Positions 1 to 7,383 of a stretch of 11,012 nucleotides of DNA are shown here, piece by piece. The translations under genes and the position numbers were made by a program. Below the pieces are notes generated by a model that did not search any database, had not been told where the DNA came from, and was given only the letters and a program-made list of their open reading frames with translations. This stretch comes from Deltaproteobacteria bacterium (GTDB taxonomy: Bacteria; Desulfobacterota; DSM-4660; Desulfatiglandales; Desulfatiglandaceae), in the NCBI GenBank assembly GCA_003646995.1, contig QMLZ01000083.1:1-11012 (forward strand), given 5' to 3'. Numbering within the stretch: the first letter of the stretch is position 1; every line of letters begins with the position of its first letter.

Positions 1-1
1 T

Positions 2-1006
2 GATGAAGGCGGTATTCATGGCAGGAAGATCGTATATCATATGTTTGATGATGCCTATAATCCTGCCAAAACCAAGGCGGGGGTAAAGGAGCTGCAGGAA
101 AGCGTTGGTATTTTTGCCTGGGCAGCAGGAGTTGGCACTGCATGCGGCCTGTCTGTTAAGGATTATTTGATGGAGCGCAAGATACCCTGGGTTGGCCCTT
201 CTGCTGGATCCCTTCACTGGATTAGCCCACCCCAAAAATATTTGTTTGCAGTATATCCACTGTATGTGATCGAGGCCAAGGCCCTTTGCAGGTATGCAGT
301 GAAGAACCTCGGGCTGAAAAGGATAGCAATTGCGTATCAGAATGATGATTATGGAAAAAATGGCCTAAAGGGAGCAGAAAAAGAGCTTGCTAAATATGGG
401 ATGAAGTTAGTGGCAAAGGTCCCGGTGGAAAAGGCTGACACTGATATGAGGCCCCATGTGATGAAGCTGCGCAAGTCAAAAGCGGATGCTGTGCTCCTCT
501 GGGTGACCCCCATCCATGCTGTAAGGATACTTGGTACAGGCCATGCCATGAAATTCAATCCTCAATGGATGAGTACAAGTACGTGTTCTGACTTCCCCCT
601 TATGTATAAAATTAGTAAGGGGCTCTGGAAAGGTGTCATTGTTGCAAACTTTGCTGAATTGCCTGATTCCAAATCACCCCTTATGCTTAAGTACAAGGAG
701 GCCTTTAAGAAATATGCAGCAAAAGGTGAACGGTGGGGTGTCTTCTTTTATGCCGGAATCGGTTTTACAGAGCCTTTAGTGGAAGGTTTAAAACGCTGTG
801 GCAGGAACCTGACTAGGGAGCGCTTTGTAAAAAAGATGGAAGGCATCAAGAACTTTAAAGGCATATTTGGAAGAATAAGTTACAAAGCTTTTGACCCTAA
901 AGATCCCTCATGCAGGCAGGGGCAGAATGAAGTGTTTCTCAGCCAGTGCCTGGAAGGTGCAAAGTCAAAACAGTTGACTGACTGGATGGAAATCAAGTGG
1001 CAATAA
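2..1006 (+). CDS. Branched-chain amino acid-type ABC transporter substrate-binding protein, 5' end missing
   Basis: This is a periplasmic solute-binding protein of the LivK type (type I periplasmic-binding fold), which captures an amino acid or similar carboxylate for an ABC importer. The reading frame is open from the window edge, so the ATG at 41 is internal. Residues encoded before it (GGIHGRKIVYHMFDDAYNP) match the conserved family segment in which the first domain's GG.NGR..E motif is followed by DD.Y.P. About 334 residues are present against roughly 380-400 for the family, so the signal peptide and first strand lie outside the window. The second domain begins near KRIAIAYQNDDYGKNG, the usual inter-domain pattern. 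The ABC ATPase genes follow on the same strand after an 82-base gap holding a stem-loop. The ligand cannot be read from the sequence; the nearby acyl-CoA synthetase suggests a carboxylic acid as readily as leucine. Confidence 0.9.
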   Translation, partial: DEGGIHGRKIVYHMFDDAYNPAKTKAGVKELQESVGIFAWAAGVGTACGLSVKDYLMERKIPWVGPSAGSLHWISPPQKYLFAVYPLYVIEAKALCRYAVKNLGLKRIAIAYQNDDYGKNGLKGAEKELAKYGMKLVAKVPVEKADTDMRPHVMKLRKSKADAVLLWVTPIHAVRILGTGHAMKFNPQWMSTSTCSDFPLMYKISKGLWKGVIVANFAELPDSKSPLMLKYKEAFKKYAAKGERWGVFFYAGIGFTEPLVEGLKRCGRNLTRERFVKKMEGIKNFKGIFGRISYKAFDPKDPSCRQGQNEVFLSQCLEGAKSKQLTDWMEIKWQ

Positions 1007-1019
1007 AACCAGACCAAAA

Positions 1020-1047
1020 GGCAGGGAAGCGAGATATCTTCCCTGCC
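1020..1047 (+). other. Stem-loop between binding protein and ATPase genes
   Basis: GGCAGGGAAG (1020-1029) and CTTCCCTGCC (1038-1047) form a perfect 10-bp stem with an 8-base loop, 13 bases after the binding-protein stop codon. On the plus strand it is followed by a C and an A-run rather than a T-run, so it is not a canonical intrinsic terminator in that direction. Inference: it may protect the 3' end of the binding-protein message or partly attenuate read-through, giving more binding protein than ATPase, as is common in binding-protein operons. Confidence 0.6.
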
Positions 1048-1088
1048 CAAAAAACATTCATTATGAGGGCTGATTATCAGGCGGCGAT

Positions 1089-1880
1089 ATGACATTTTTT
1101 AAGGTTGAAAATCTTTCCATTTCGTTTGGTGGACTGGTGGCCCTGAACAATATCTCCTTTGAGATAAGGAAAGGGGAAATTTTTGCCATAATCGGCCCTA
1201 ACGGGGCAGGCAAGACCACGCTTTTTAATTGTATTAATGGCATCTATAAGCCTGATTCAGGGAGAGTCATTTTTAAGGGCCAGGAGATACAGGGCAAAAA
1301 GCCTGACCGTATTGCAAGGCTTGGTATTGCCAGGACCTTTCAAAATATCGAATTGTTTTCCCATATGAGCACCATGGAAAATCTCATGCTGGGCAGGCAT
1401 ACAAGAATGAAAACAGGGCTCTTCAGGGGCGCATTCATGTGGGGAAAGCGGTCATTTGCAGGGAAAGAAGAGATAAAACATAGGGAAAAGGTGGAAGAAA
1501 TAATTGACCTGCTGGACCTGCAGTCTGTCAGGAACAAGATGGTGGGCGGCCTTCCCTATGGAACCCAAAAACTTGTTGAGCTCGGGCGGGCCCTTGCTCT
1601 TGAGCCAGAGTTGCTGCTGCTTGACGAACCTTGCGCTGGGATGAATTCAGAGGAAAAACAGGACACTATTTTCTGGATTAAGGATATCCAGGACGAACTT
1701 GGGGTGACAATACTGCTCATTGAACACGACATGAAAATGGTCATGGATATTTCAGAACGAATACTTGCCATAAACTTCGGAAGCCCCATAACAATGGGGA
1801 CTCCTGAGGAGGTACAGAGCCACCCAGAAGTCCTCAAAGCTTATCTTGGTGAGGATGAAAGCCTTGGCACCGCTGCTTGA
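1089..1880 (+). CDS. livG: Branched-chain amino acid-type ABC transporter ATP-binding protein LivG
   Basis: This is a cytoplasmic ATPase subunit of a Liv-type importer and would pair with LivF to drive the LivH/LivM permeases, which are not in the window. In the 263-residue product the Walker A motif GPNGAGKTT is at residues 36-44, the Q-loop glutamine at 85, the signature region GGLPYGTQKLVELGRAL at about 153-169, Walker B LLLLDE at 175-180 and the H-loop histidine at 213. The signature is of the divergent LivG kind (xYGxQ) rather than LSGGQ. The C-terminal tail (HPEVLKAYLG) is the small extension typical of LivG. Length is normal. The ATG at 1089 has only a weak purine-rich stretch (AGGCGGCGA) upstream, but it gives the family's usual N-terminus. 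The 3' end overlaps livF, indicating translational coupling. Confidence 0.93.
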   Translation: MTFFKVENLSISFGGLVALNNISFEIRKGEIFAIIGPNGAGKTTLFNCINGIYKPDSGRVIFKGQEIQGKKPDRIARLGIARTFQNIELFSHMSTMENLMLGRHTRMKTGLFRGAFMWGKRSFAGKEEIKHREKVEEIIDLLDLQSVRNKMVGGLPYGTQKLVELGRALALEPELLLLDEPCAGMNSEEKQDTIFWIKDIQDELGVTILLIEHDMKMVMDISERILAINFGSPITMGTPEEVQSHPEVLKAYLGEDESLGTAA

Positions 1881-2640
1881 GATAAAAAATATAGAGACCT
1901 ATTATGACCTGATTTATGCAGTCAGGGGTGTATCCCTTACCGTGGAACAAGGAACCATAACAGCCATTCTGGGCAACAATGGGGCGGGAAAATCAACCAT
2001 TCTCAAGACCGTGATGGGCCTTATCGAAGACCAACCTAACAAGGGCACCATTGAGTTCATGGGAAAGCGTATTGACGGTAAGGATACGGAAAACATAGTG
2101 AGGATGGGAATCTCTTATGTCCCAGAAGGAAGAGAGGTGTTTGAGGAGCTTTCAGTAAAAGAAAACCTCCTCATGGGCGCCTATATCAGGAAGGACAGGG
2201 CCGGCATCAGAAAAGACTTTGAGAGGATATACCAACACTTTCCAGTGTTACGGGAAAGGGAGAATCAGTGGGCAGGTACACTTTCAGGAGGAGAGCAGCA
2301 GATGCTTGCCATAGGCCGTGCTTTGATGAACCGGCCTAAACTGCTATTTCTTGATGAACCTTCTTTGGGACTTTCACCTATCTTAGTAAAAGAAATTTTT
2401 CATATAATACAGAACATAAACCAGGAAGGGGTAACCATACTCCTGGTTGAGCAGAATGCCCGTATGGCACTTAGTATCTCTGATTACGGACTTATACTTG
2501 AAAATGGCCGCTTTGTAATGAAGGGCAAGTCGAGCGAACTCATGGAAGATAAAGACGTTAAGGAATTTTATATGGGCATTCGTTCAGAGGAGTCTGTCAA
2601 AGGTTATCAACGTTGGAAAAGAAAGAAGAGGTGGAGATAG
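1855..2640 (+). CDS. livF: Branched-chain amino acid-type ABC transporter ATP-binding protein LivF
   Basis: This is the second ATPase subunit of the importer. In the 261-residue product from ATG 1855, Walker A GNNGAGKST is at 40-48, the signature LSGGEQQ at 143-149, Walker B LLFLDE at 163-168, and the LivF-typical VEQNAR, where glutamine replaces the H-loop histidine, at 198-203. The gene overlaps the end of livG by 26 bases, so the start is uncertain. ATG 1855 is directly preceded by GGTGAGG, which is too close to serve it. A TTG at 1864 lies 9 bases after that Shine-Dalgarno-like stretch and would also fit the usual start just ahead of LLEIKNIETYY. A frame-open TTG at 1846 is possible but less likely. 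The protein ends in a strongly basic tail (YQRWKRKKRWR), a feature I associate with Desulfobacterota LivF proteins next to acyl-CoA ligases. Confidence 0.93.
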   Translation: MKALAPLLEIKNIETYYDLIYAVRGVSLTVEQGTITAILGNNGAGKSTILKTVMGLIEDQPNKGTIEFMGKRIDGKDTENIVRMGISYVPEGREVFEELSVKENLLMGAYIRKDRAGIRKDFERIYQHFPVLRERENQWAGTLSGGEQQMLAIGRALMNRPKLLFLDEPSLGLSPILVKEIFHIIQNINQEGVTILLVEQNARMALSISDYGLILENGRFVMKGKSSELMEDKDVKEFYMGIRSEESVKGYQRWKRKKRWR

Positions 2641-2641
2641 G

Positions 2642-4456
2642 TTGAGTACGTTAAAGACCGCGCCGCAGATTTTCAGGGAAACTGTTCAGAAATACGGAGA
2701 CCGGGTTGCCCTGAGGAAAAAGGAATATGGCCTCTGGCACGATATATCCTGGAATGAGTATTTCAGGATGGCAAAGTGCGTGGGCGCGGCCCTCATATCT
2801 ATGGGCCTTGAAAAGGGAGACTGCGTTTCCATAATAGGGGACAATTGCCCTGAGTGGGTGATTATAGATATGGGTATTCAATGCGCTGGAGGGGTCTCAG
2901 TGGGGGTCTACTCCACAAATGCCTGGCAGCAAGTGGAATATGTGGTCCAGAATTCAGAATCTAAATTCTTTTTTGTGGAAAACGAGGAGCAACTGGATAA
3001 ATGGCTGCATTTTAAAGACAATGTCCCCCACTTAAAAAGGGTAATAGTGTGGGATCTGGAAGGTTTGCGGCATTTTAAAGACCCAATGGTCATGAGCTAT
3101 GATGAATTGCTGGAGCAAGGCGAGAGAATTCTGGAAAAAGACCCTGATCTCATAGACAAAAGAATTGATGCCCTTACCCCTGAAGACCTCTCTGTGCTTA
3201 TATACACCTCAGGCACTACTGGCCCTCCAAAAGGGGCCATGCTCACCCACGGGAATGTCACATGGATGGGTGATACCATTGCTATTGACAACCCGCTCTA
3301 TGACACAGACGAAGTCATGTCGTTTCTGCCTCTTTGCCATATTTTTGAGAGGCTGTTTTCGGTCTTTGCCCACATACGCCATGCTTACACTGTGAACTTC
3401 ATCGAGAGTTTAGATACTGTTACTGATAATATGATAGAAATATCCCCTACAGTAGGGTACGCTGTGCCCAGGATATGGGAGAAATATTATTCTGCTATTA
3501 TCATAAGAATGTCTGATGCAACATGGTTCAAAAGAATAGTATTTGGGGCGGCCCTCAAGATTGGAAAGAAAAGGGCAGGCCTCAAGATGGGGTTTAAGAA
3601 GATACCGTTTTATGTGGAAGCACTTTATCAACTGGCCTATTTCTGCGTCTTTAGAAAGTTAAAGGAACGCTTAGGATTTGACAGGCTTAGGGTGGCATAT
3701 TCTGGCGCTGCTCCCATTTCACCTGATGTCCTGTATTTTTTTCAGTCCATAGGTGTTAACCTCATTGAAGGCTATGGCCAGACTGAGGGAACAGGGGTTA
3801 CCTGTGTATCAAGAATGGGCAGGGTAAAGTTTGGAACTGTGGGGCCGCCCATAACTGGCACTGAGGTCAGGATTGCCGAAGATGGTGAGATATTGGTCAG
3901 ATCGCCCAGTGTATTCAAGGGTTATTACAAGAACCCTGAAGCCACTGCTGAAACCATCAGGGATGGATGGCTGTATTCAGGTGACGTTGGTGAGATTGAC
4001 GAAGATGGCTTTCTAAAAATAACAGACAGGAAAAAGGATATCATTGTCACAGCCGGTGGGAAAAATATTACTCCTCAATATATAGAAAATAAGCTCAAGT
4101 TCAGCCCTTACATTAACGACGCCGTTGTCATTGGGGATGGACGCAAGTACCTTACTTGCCTCATAATGATAGATGAGGACAATGTGGTTAAATATGCTCA
4201 GGATCACAAGGTCCAGTTTTCCACATACAAAGACCTGACCCAGAGCCCTGAAATAATCAAATTGATCCAGGGCGAAGTTGACAAGGTCAATGAGCAACTG
4301 GCGAGGGTGGAACAGATTAAGAAATTTACCATACTGCCCAAAAAACTTTACGAGGAAGATGGGGAAGTGACGCCAACCATGAAGGTCAAAAGAAAATATG
4401 TGAACGAGGCGTTCAAAGATTTGATTGAGGCCATGTACCGGGGCAAGAAAGGGTAA
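2642..4456 (+). CDS. AMP-forming long-chain-type acyl-CoA synthetase
   Basis: This enzyme activates a carboxylic acid to its CoA thioester with ATP, through an acyl-adenylate. The 604-residue product carries the adenylate-forming family motifs in order: the P-loop YTSGTTGPPKG at 188-198, GYGQTE at 377-382, YSGDVG at 445-450, the hinge region TDRKKD at 461-466, and a C-terminal TPTMKVKRK segment with a likely catalytic lysine at about 581-585. Overall shape and length fit the long-chain acyl-CoA synthetase group (COG1022-like), although family membership does not fix chain length. The start is a TTG; GGAG at 2633-2636 lies 5 bases upstream, and the gene begins one base after the livF stop. That places it in the transporter operon and suggests that it activates the imported compound. 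Substrate is unknown. Confidence 0.93.
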   Translation: MSTLKTAPQIFRETVQKYGDRVALRKKEYGLWHDISWNEYFRMAKCVGAALISMGLEKGDCVSIIGDNCPEWVIIDMGIQCAGGVSVGVYSTNAWQQVEYVVQNSESKFFFVENEEQLDKWLHFKDNVPHLKRVIVWDLEGLRHFKDPMVMSYDELLEQGERILEKDPDLIDKRIDALTPEDLSVLIYTSGTTGPPKGAMLTHGNVTWMGDTIAIDNPLYDTDEVMSFLPLCHIFERLFSVFAHIRHAYTVNFIESLDTVTDNMIEISPTVGYAVPRIWEKYYSAIIIRMSDATWFKRIVFGAALKIGKKRAGLKMGFKKIPFYVEALYQLAYFCVFRKLKERLGFDRLRVAYSGAAPISPDVLYFFQSIGVNLIEGYGQTEGTGVTCVSRMGRVKFGTVGPPITGTEVRIAEDGEILVRSPSVFKGYYKNPEATAETIRDGWLYSGDVGEIDEDGFLKITDRKKDIIVTAGGKNITPQYIENKLKFSPYINDAVVIGDGRKYLTCLIMIDEDNVVKYAQDHKVQFSTYKDLTQSPEIIKLIQGEVDKVNEQLARVEQIKKFTILPKKLYEEDGEVTPTMKVKRKYVNEAFKDLIEAMYRGKKG

Positions 4457-4478
4457 AAAAGTCCCCGATACATGTTTT
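4435..4478 (+). terminator. Possible weak intrinsic terminator after the acyl-CoA synthetase
   Basis: GTACCGGGG (4435-4443) can pair with CCCCGATAC (4463-4471), with one C-A mismatch. The loop is 19 bases and contains the stop codon. A short ATGTTTT tract follows. The long loop and the short, interrupted T-run make this weak; it is offered because it sits at the end of the operon. Confidence 0.3.
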
Positions 4479-4559
4479 CCACGACTACATATGGTAAAGC
4501 TCTTCTCCCAAAAGCCTTATCGAGTTTTCCTCCAAGACTTTGGAAGCCTGCTCAATTGA

Positions 4560-5108
4560 TTGTACCCCAATAGTTACCGCAGGGCCCTGTTGCCACTGCT
4601 CGGGATTTTGGGTGGATTGGCTGTAGTAGGACGTTTTACAGCAATCCTGTTCAAGAGCTCGGTCATTTTCGAGGTGGTTGTCCTTGTGATGGTCATCTTA
4701 TTTGTTTTGATGGCCATCTTGAACATCACCCAGGATCACATGGGTGCTAAGAAGATCAGTGCCGATACGATAGTCGGGGCCGTCATTGTTTATCTGCTGC
4801 TGGGCATATTTTACTCTGGTATTTACATGCTAGTGGAGACCCTTGTTCCAGGATCTTTTAAAGGAATCTGCAGGCTGGCGGCTGATACTCAGTCGGGTGC
4901 ACATTGTGTATCATCCCAAGCAGCTGCAGCATTGCAATATTATAGTTTTGTTACCCTATCAACTCTGGGGTATGGAAATATCACCCCCATTACACCCCTG
5001 AGCCGAATGCTTTCTTGGCTAGAGGCCATATGCGGCCAGCTTTACCTAGCCGTCACGATTGCACGTCTTGTGGGTATTCACATTGCTCAGTCCATGCAAG
5101 AACGTTAG
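4560..5108 (+). CDS. Small potassium-channel-like membrane protein (ion channel, Ion_trans_2 type)
   Basis: This is a predicted inner-membrane cation channel subunit that would assemble as a tetramer. The 182-residue product has hydrophobic segments at about 9-30, 34-56 and 70-96, then a pore region with the selectivity-filter sequence TLSTLGYGN at 132-140 (TLGYG in place of canonical TVGYG), and a last hydrophobic segment at about 150-175. Two cysteines (104, 116) lie in the external turret before the pore helix. No cytoplasmic RCK/TrkA-N regulatory domain follows, so the channel is short. The start is poor: the only in-frame candidate at the 5' end is TTG 4560, immediately after an in-frame TGA, with no convincing Shine-Dalgarno sequence (GGAAG is 13 bases upstream). 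The N-terminus may therefore be truncated. The gene is convergent with the downstream dehydrogenase, 18 bases apart. Confidence 0.8.
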   Translation: MYPNSYRRALLPLLGILGGLAVVGRFTAILFKSSVIFEVVVLVMVILFVLMAILNITQDHMGAKKISADTIVGAVIVYLLLGIFYSGIYMLVETLVPGSFKGICRLAADTQSGAHCVSSQAAAALQYYSFVTLSTLGYGNITPITPLSRMLSWLEAICGQLYLAVTIARLVGIHIAQSMQER

Positions 5109-5126
5109 TACCGGCAGAGAGGCTGT

Positions 5127-5897
5127 TCACAGATTTATGGAAAATCCCCCGTCCACTGGTAGGGCGACGCCGGTCAAAAAATCAGAGGCATTACTCGCAA
5201 GGAAAACAGCAACACCGGCGAGATCCCGTGGCTCCCCCCAACGACCTGCAGGTGTCCGTAAAATAACATGTTCATAAAGGCCGTTAATATCTTTCCTGGC
5301 CTGCCTAGTCAGATCAGTATCAATAAAGCCTGGAAGGATCGCATTTACCTGAATATTATCCGGAGCCCATGCAACTGCCAAGCTCCGGGTCAGCTGGACT
5401 ATCCCCCCTTTGCTTGCAGAATAGGCAGCGAGCTTGGCACCACCAAAGATAGATAGCATGGAACCGATGTTGATGATCTTTCCGCCTCCCACCTTTCGCA
5501 TATAGGGATAGACAGCCCTTGAGGAAAGGAAGGGGCTGCGCAAATTCGTCTCAAGTACCTCGTCCCACTCTGAAACCTGATAGTCCTGCGGCATCTTTCG
5601 AATATTTATACCTGCATTGTTAACCAGGATATCAATTCTTCCAAACGCTTTTGATACTTGCTGTACCATACCTATAATTGCCTCTTCCTCCCTTATATCC
5701 AAGGAAATACGCAGGGCCTTTGTTCCAAATTCTCCGGTGATTTCATTTACTGCCCCGTCAATCCTTTCTTGATTGCGTGCCACTAATACCACATCACAGC
5801 CCATGGCCGCGAACGCTTGTGATATACCTTCTCCAATCCCTCTGCTGCCCCCTGTTATGGTGGCCACTTTTCCTTCCAAGCTATACATATCCTTCAT
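5127..5897 (-). CDS. Short-chain dehydrogenase/reductase (SDR) family oxidoreductase
   Basis: This is a cytoplasmic NAD(P)-dependent oxidoreductase with a Rossmann fold, 256 residues, the usual length for a classical SDR. The cofactor motif TGGSRGIG is at 15-22 and NNAG at 93-96. The catalytic tetrad is complete: N118, S146, Y159 and K163 within YSASK. The C-terminal PVDGGF segment is typical of the 3-oxoacyl-reductase / gluconate 5-dehydrogenase branch, and substrate cannot be assigned more closely. The start at 5897 is supported by GAGGTG (5905-5910) seven bases upstream; a second ATG nine bases downstream is less well placed. It stands alone on its strand, convergent with the channel gene and divergent from the ZraP-like gene. 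Proximity to acyl-CoA genes fits a 3-hydroxyacyl or hydroxy-acid substrate, but that is inference. Confidence 0.92.
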   Translation of the reverse strand: MKDMYSLEGKVATITGGSRGIGEGISQAFAAMGCDVVLVARNQERIDGAVNEITGEFGTKALRISLDIREEEAIIGMVQQVSKAFGRIDILVNNAGINIRKMPQDYQVSEWDEVLETNLRSPFLSSRAVYPYMRKVGGGKIINIGSMLSIFGGAKLAAYSASKGGIVQLTRSLAVAWAPDNIQVNAILPGFIDTDLTRQARKDINGLYEHVILRTPAGRWGEPRDLAGVAVFLASNASDFLTGVALPVDGGFSINL

Positions 5898-5972
5898 TTG
5901 TGTTCACCTCATCTTCGACATTAGGCATTTTGTCAACAATAGAACCTTCCCTTCAACGAGACAATTGTAAAT

Positions 5973-6001
5973 TTGCGAGATGAAAACAATTATGGTACAA
6001 A
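5973..6001 (+). promoter_or_regulatory. Candidate sigma-70 promoter for the ZraP-like gene
   Basis: TTGCGA (5973-5978) and TACAAA (5996-6001) are separated by 17 bases. Each hexamer matches the consensus at four of six positions. Transcription would start roughly 75 bases ahead of the ATG at 6085. An ACAATTGT palindrome lies just upstream. Only the spacing and partial matches support this. Confidence 0.3.
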
Positions 6002-6084
6002 ATTGCAAGAACAAAGAAGCTTGCTTGGATCAGGCTCCTGTGTTCCATTCTATATTGATATTCCTGACACCAAAGGGGGAATAG

Positions 6085-6798
6085 ATGTACACAAAACAGA
6101 GAAGATACGGAAGCTTTTTTTCAGCGGCCATAGCTTTGGGAATAGGACTTTTCATGTTTGGAGCCATTTTACACAATTGGGTGTATCCAGCCAGGGCAGC
6201 TGATAGCAGAGGCCAACAACGGATCAAGGCCGATAAAGCATATGAAAAATTCATTCGCGAAACTAGGGAATTAAGGCAAGAACTTGCAGGCAAGGAAGCA
6301 GAATACTACGCCATTATGTACCGGGTCAACCCAGACCCGGACTGGGCAGGGCAGCTGGCAAAAGAAATAGCAGCGCTTCGAGACAAAATAGAGGAGAAGG
6401 CCCGCACCTATAAGATTTCTGGACCTATCCCATACCAACCGCCTCCCCAACCACCCCTGGGAGGGTACGGCTATTGGCCCAGGTGGAGATGGAGGCCATG
6501 GTGTACCGGGGGTTATTACTGGCCGAGACTTATTCCTGATCCTACTGGTGGAGCCTGGGGAAATTACGGCCCTTCAGTCACTTCCACCAAGGCCTACCAT
6601 GATTTTATGCGAGAAACCAGCAACCTGCGCCAAGAGCTTGCCAGCAAACAAGCTGAATATTATGCCGTCATGTATCAGATGAATCCTAACCCAGACTATG
6701 TCGGACAGTTGGCAAAAGAGATAGCTGAACTCCAGGACAAAATCGAGGAAAGGGCTCGTGCCCACGGGCTTCCCAGTCCAAGCAATTATACCCCTTGA
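6085..6798 (+). CDS. Exported ZraP/CpxP-like periplasmic protein with duplicated helical domain
   Basis: The 237-residue product begins with a Sec signal peptide: a basic start (KQRR), a hydrophobic core at about 11-29, and a likely cleavage after ARA (36-38). Two helical units follow, at residues 51-110 and 169-228. They align without gaps and by hand count share 41 of 60 positions, including RET..LRQELA.K.AEYYA.MY and GQLAKEIA.L.DKIEE. This pattern resembles the metal-sensing periplasmic ZraP group of zinc resistance-associated proteins. The linker at about 111-168 is rich in Pro, Gly, Trp and Tyr and has one cysteine, resembling the glycine/aromatic-rich tail seen in such proteins. Role inferred: periplasmic metal or envelope-stress chaperone. 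A purine-rich AAAGGGGGA ends four bases before the ATG. It is divergent from the dehydrogenase gene. No histidine-kinase partner is in the window. Confidence 0.75.
   Translation: MYTKQRRYGSFFSAAIALGIGLFMFGAILHNWVYPARAADSRGQQRIKADKAYEKFIRETRELRQELAGKEAEYYAIMYRVNPDPDWAGQLAKEIAALRDKIEEKARTYKISGPIPYQPPPQPPLGGYGYWPRWRWRPWCTGGYYWPRLIPDPTGGAWGNYGPSVTSTKAYHDFMRETSNLRQELASKQAEYYAVMYQMNPNPDYVGQLAKEIAELQDKIEERARAHGLPSPSNYTP
6235..6768 (+). repeat. Intragenic tandem duplication (two 180-bp units)
   Basis: Units at 6235-6414 and 6589-6768 encode 60-residue segments with 41 identical residues and no gaps, offset by exactly 354 bases. Both units are followed by a proline-containing stretch. The DNA has diverged, so the duplication is not recent. 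Confidence 0.85.
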
Positions 6799-6921
6799 CC
6801 TCCGGCACCACGAATTACGGTTATCTCTCTCAACGGGGGCAGCAAGCTGTATTGAAGATGATTTAGGAACAGCACAGCGCCGATATATGCTTGAGGCTCA
6901 TACTGTTTGCCCCAATACCTT

Positions 6922-7365
6922 TCACATAGCAACAATGTAGCGCCCCGGCATTAATTGTCGGCGTTCAATGGCATAGCGCGCTTCAGTAATAAGCCAGGGG
7001 AAAAATTGAAGTGCAGAAATTTCAAGGGTTACGGCGCGCTCTTTGTCAAATTTTACATCATGGGCTTCGTTACCAAGGACCTTTCTACGATAATCATTGA
7101 GGCTAATAAATGCCCTCTTCTTTGCTTGGTCCTCGAGCCATTCGACATCGGTCAAATACGGTGAATTTATCTCTTTTAGCCGCCTCTTGAGATTGCCAAG
7201 TTTCCTAGCCTCTGTCGCCTTTCGGTTGATCTCCTCCGGGCCGCCGTATTTCTTTACTATTTCTAGGAATCTATTGATCAGCTCGTTGGCAGGATCAAGC
7301 AAGAATTGGTTTATCTCTTCAAGTCTCTCCGCAGATATACGCAGGCGATCCCTTAGATCAGACAT
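6922..7365 (-). CDS. Uncharacterised 147-residue protein downstream of panB
   Basis: I do not recognise this family with certainty. The product is soluble and charged, mostly helical in appearance, with no signal peptide or membrane segment. It starts MSDLRDRLRISAERLEEINQ, has a KYGGPEEINRKATEARKL stretch at about 39-56, a YRRKVLG segment near 92-98, and ends LEISALQFFPWLITEARYAI followed by MPGRYIVAM. The composition and a strong Shine-Dalgarno sequence (GGGAGGGAGG ending four bases before ATG 7365) make it a real gene. It begins 18 bases after the panB stop, on the same strand, so it is probably co-transcribed with panB. It stops abruptly after GRYIVAM with no tail, and another minus-strand frame stays open over the next 100 bases. 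Truncation of a longer protein is possible but unproven. Confidence 0.75.
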   Translation of the reverse strand: MSDLRDRLRISAERLEEINQFLLDPANELINRFLEIVKKYGGPEEINRKATEARKLGNLKRRLKEINSPYLTDVEWLEDQAKKRAFISLNDYRRKVLGNEAHDVKFDKERAVTLEISALQFFPWLITEARYAIERRQLMPGRYIVAM

Positions 7366-7383
7366 GGTACCTCCCTCCCCGTC

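Noticed and set aside
5908..5936. Consensus -35 TTGACA (minus strand, 5931-5936) ahead of the dehydrogenase gene
   Set aside because: The hexamer 17 bases downstream is GATGAG, a poor -10, and it overlaps the ribosome binding site, so transcription from it would leave almost no leader.
6758..6940. Plus-strand 60-codon open frame at the end of the ZraP-like gene
   Set aside because: It overlaps both convergent genes, has no ribosome binding site and does not read like a protein.
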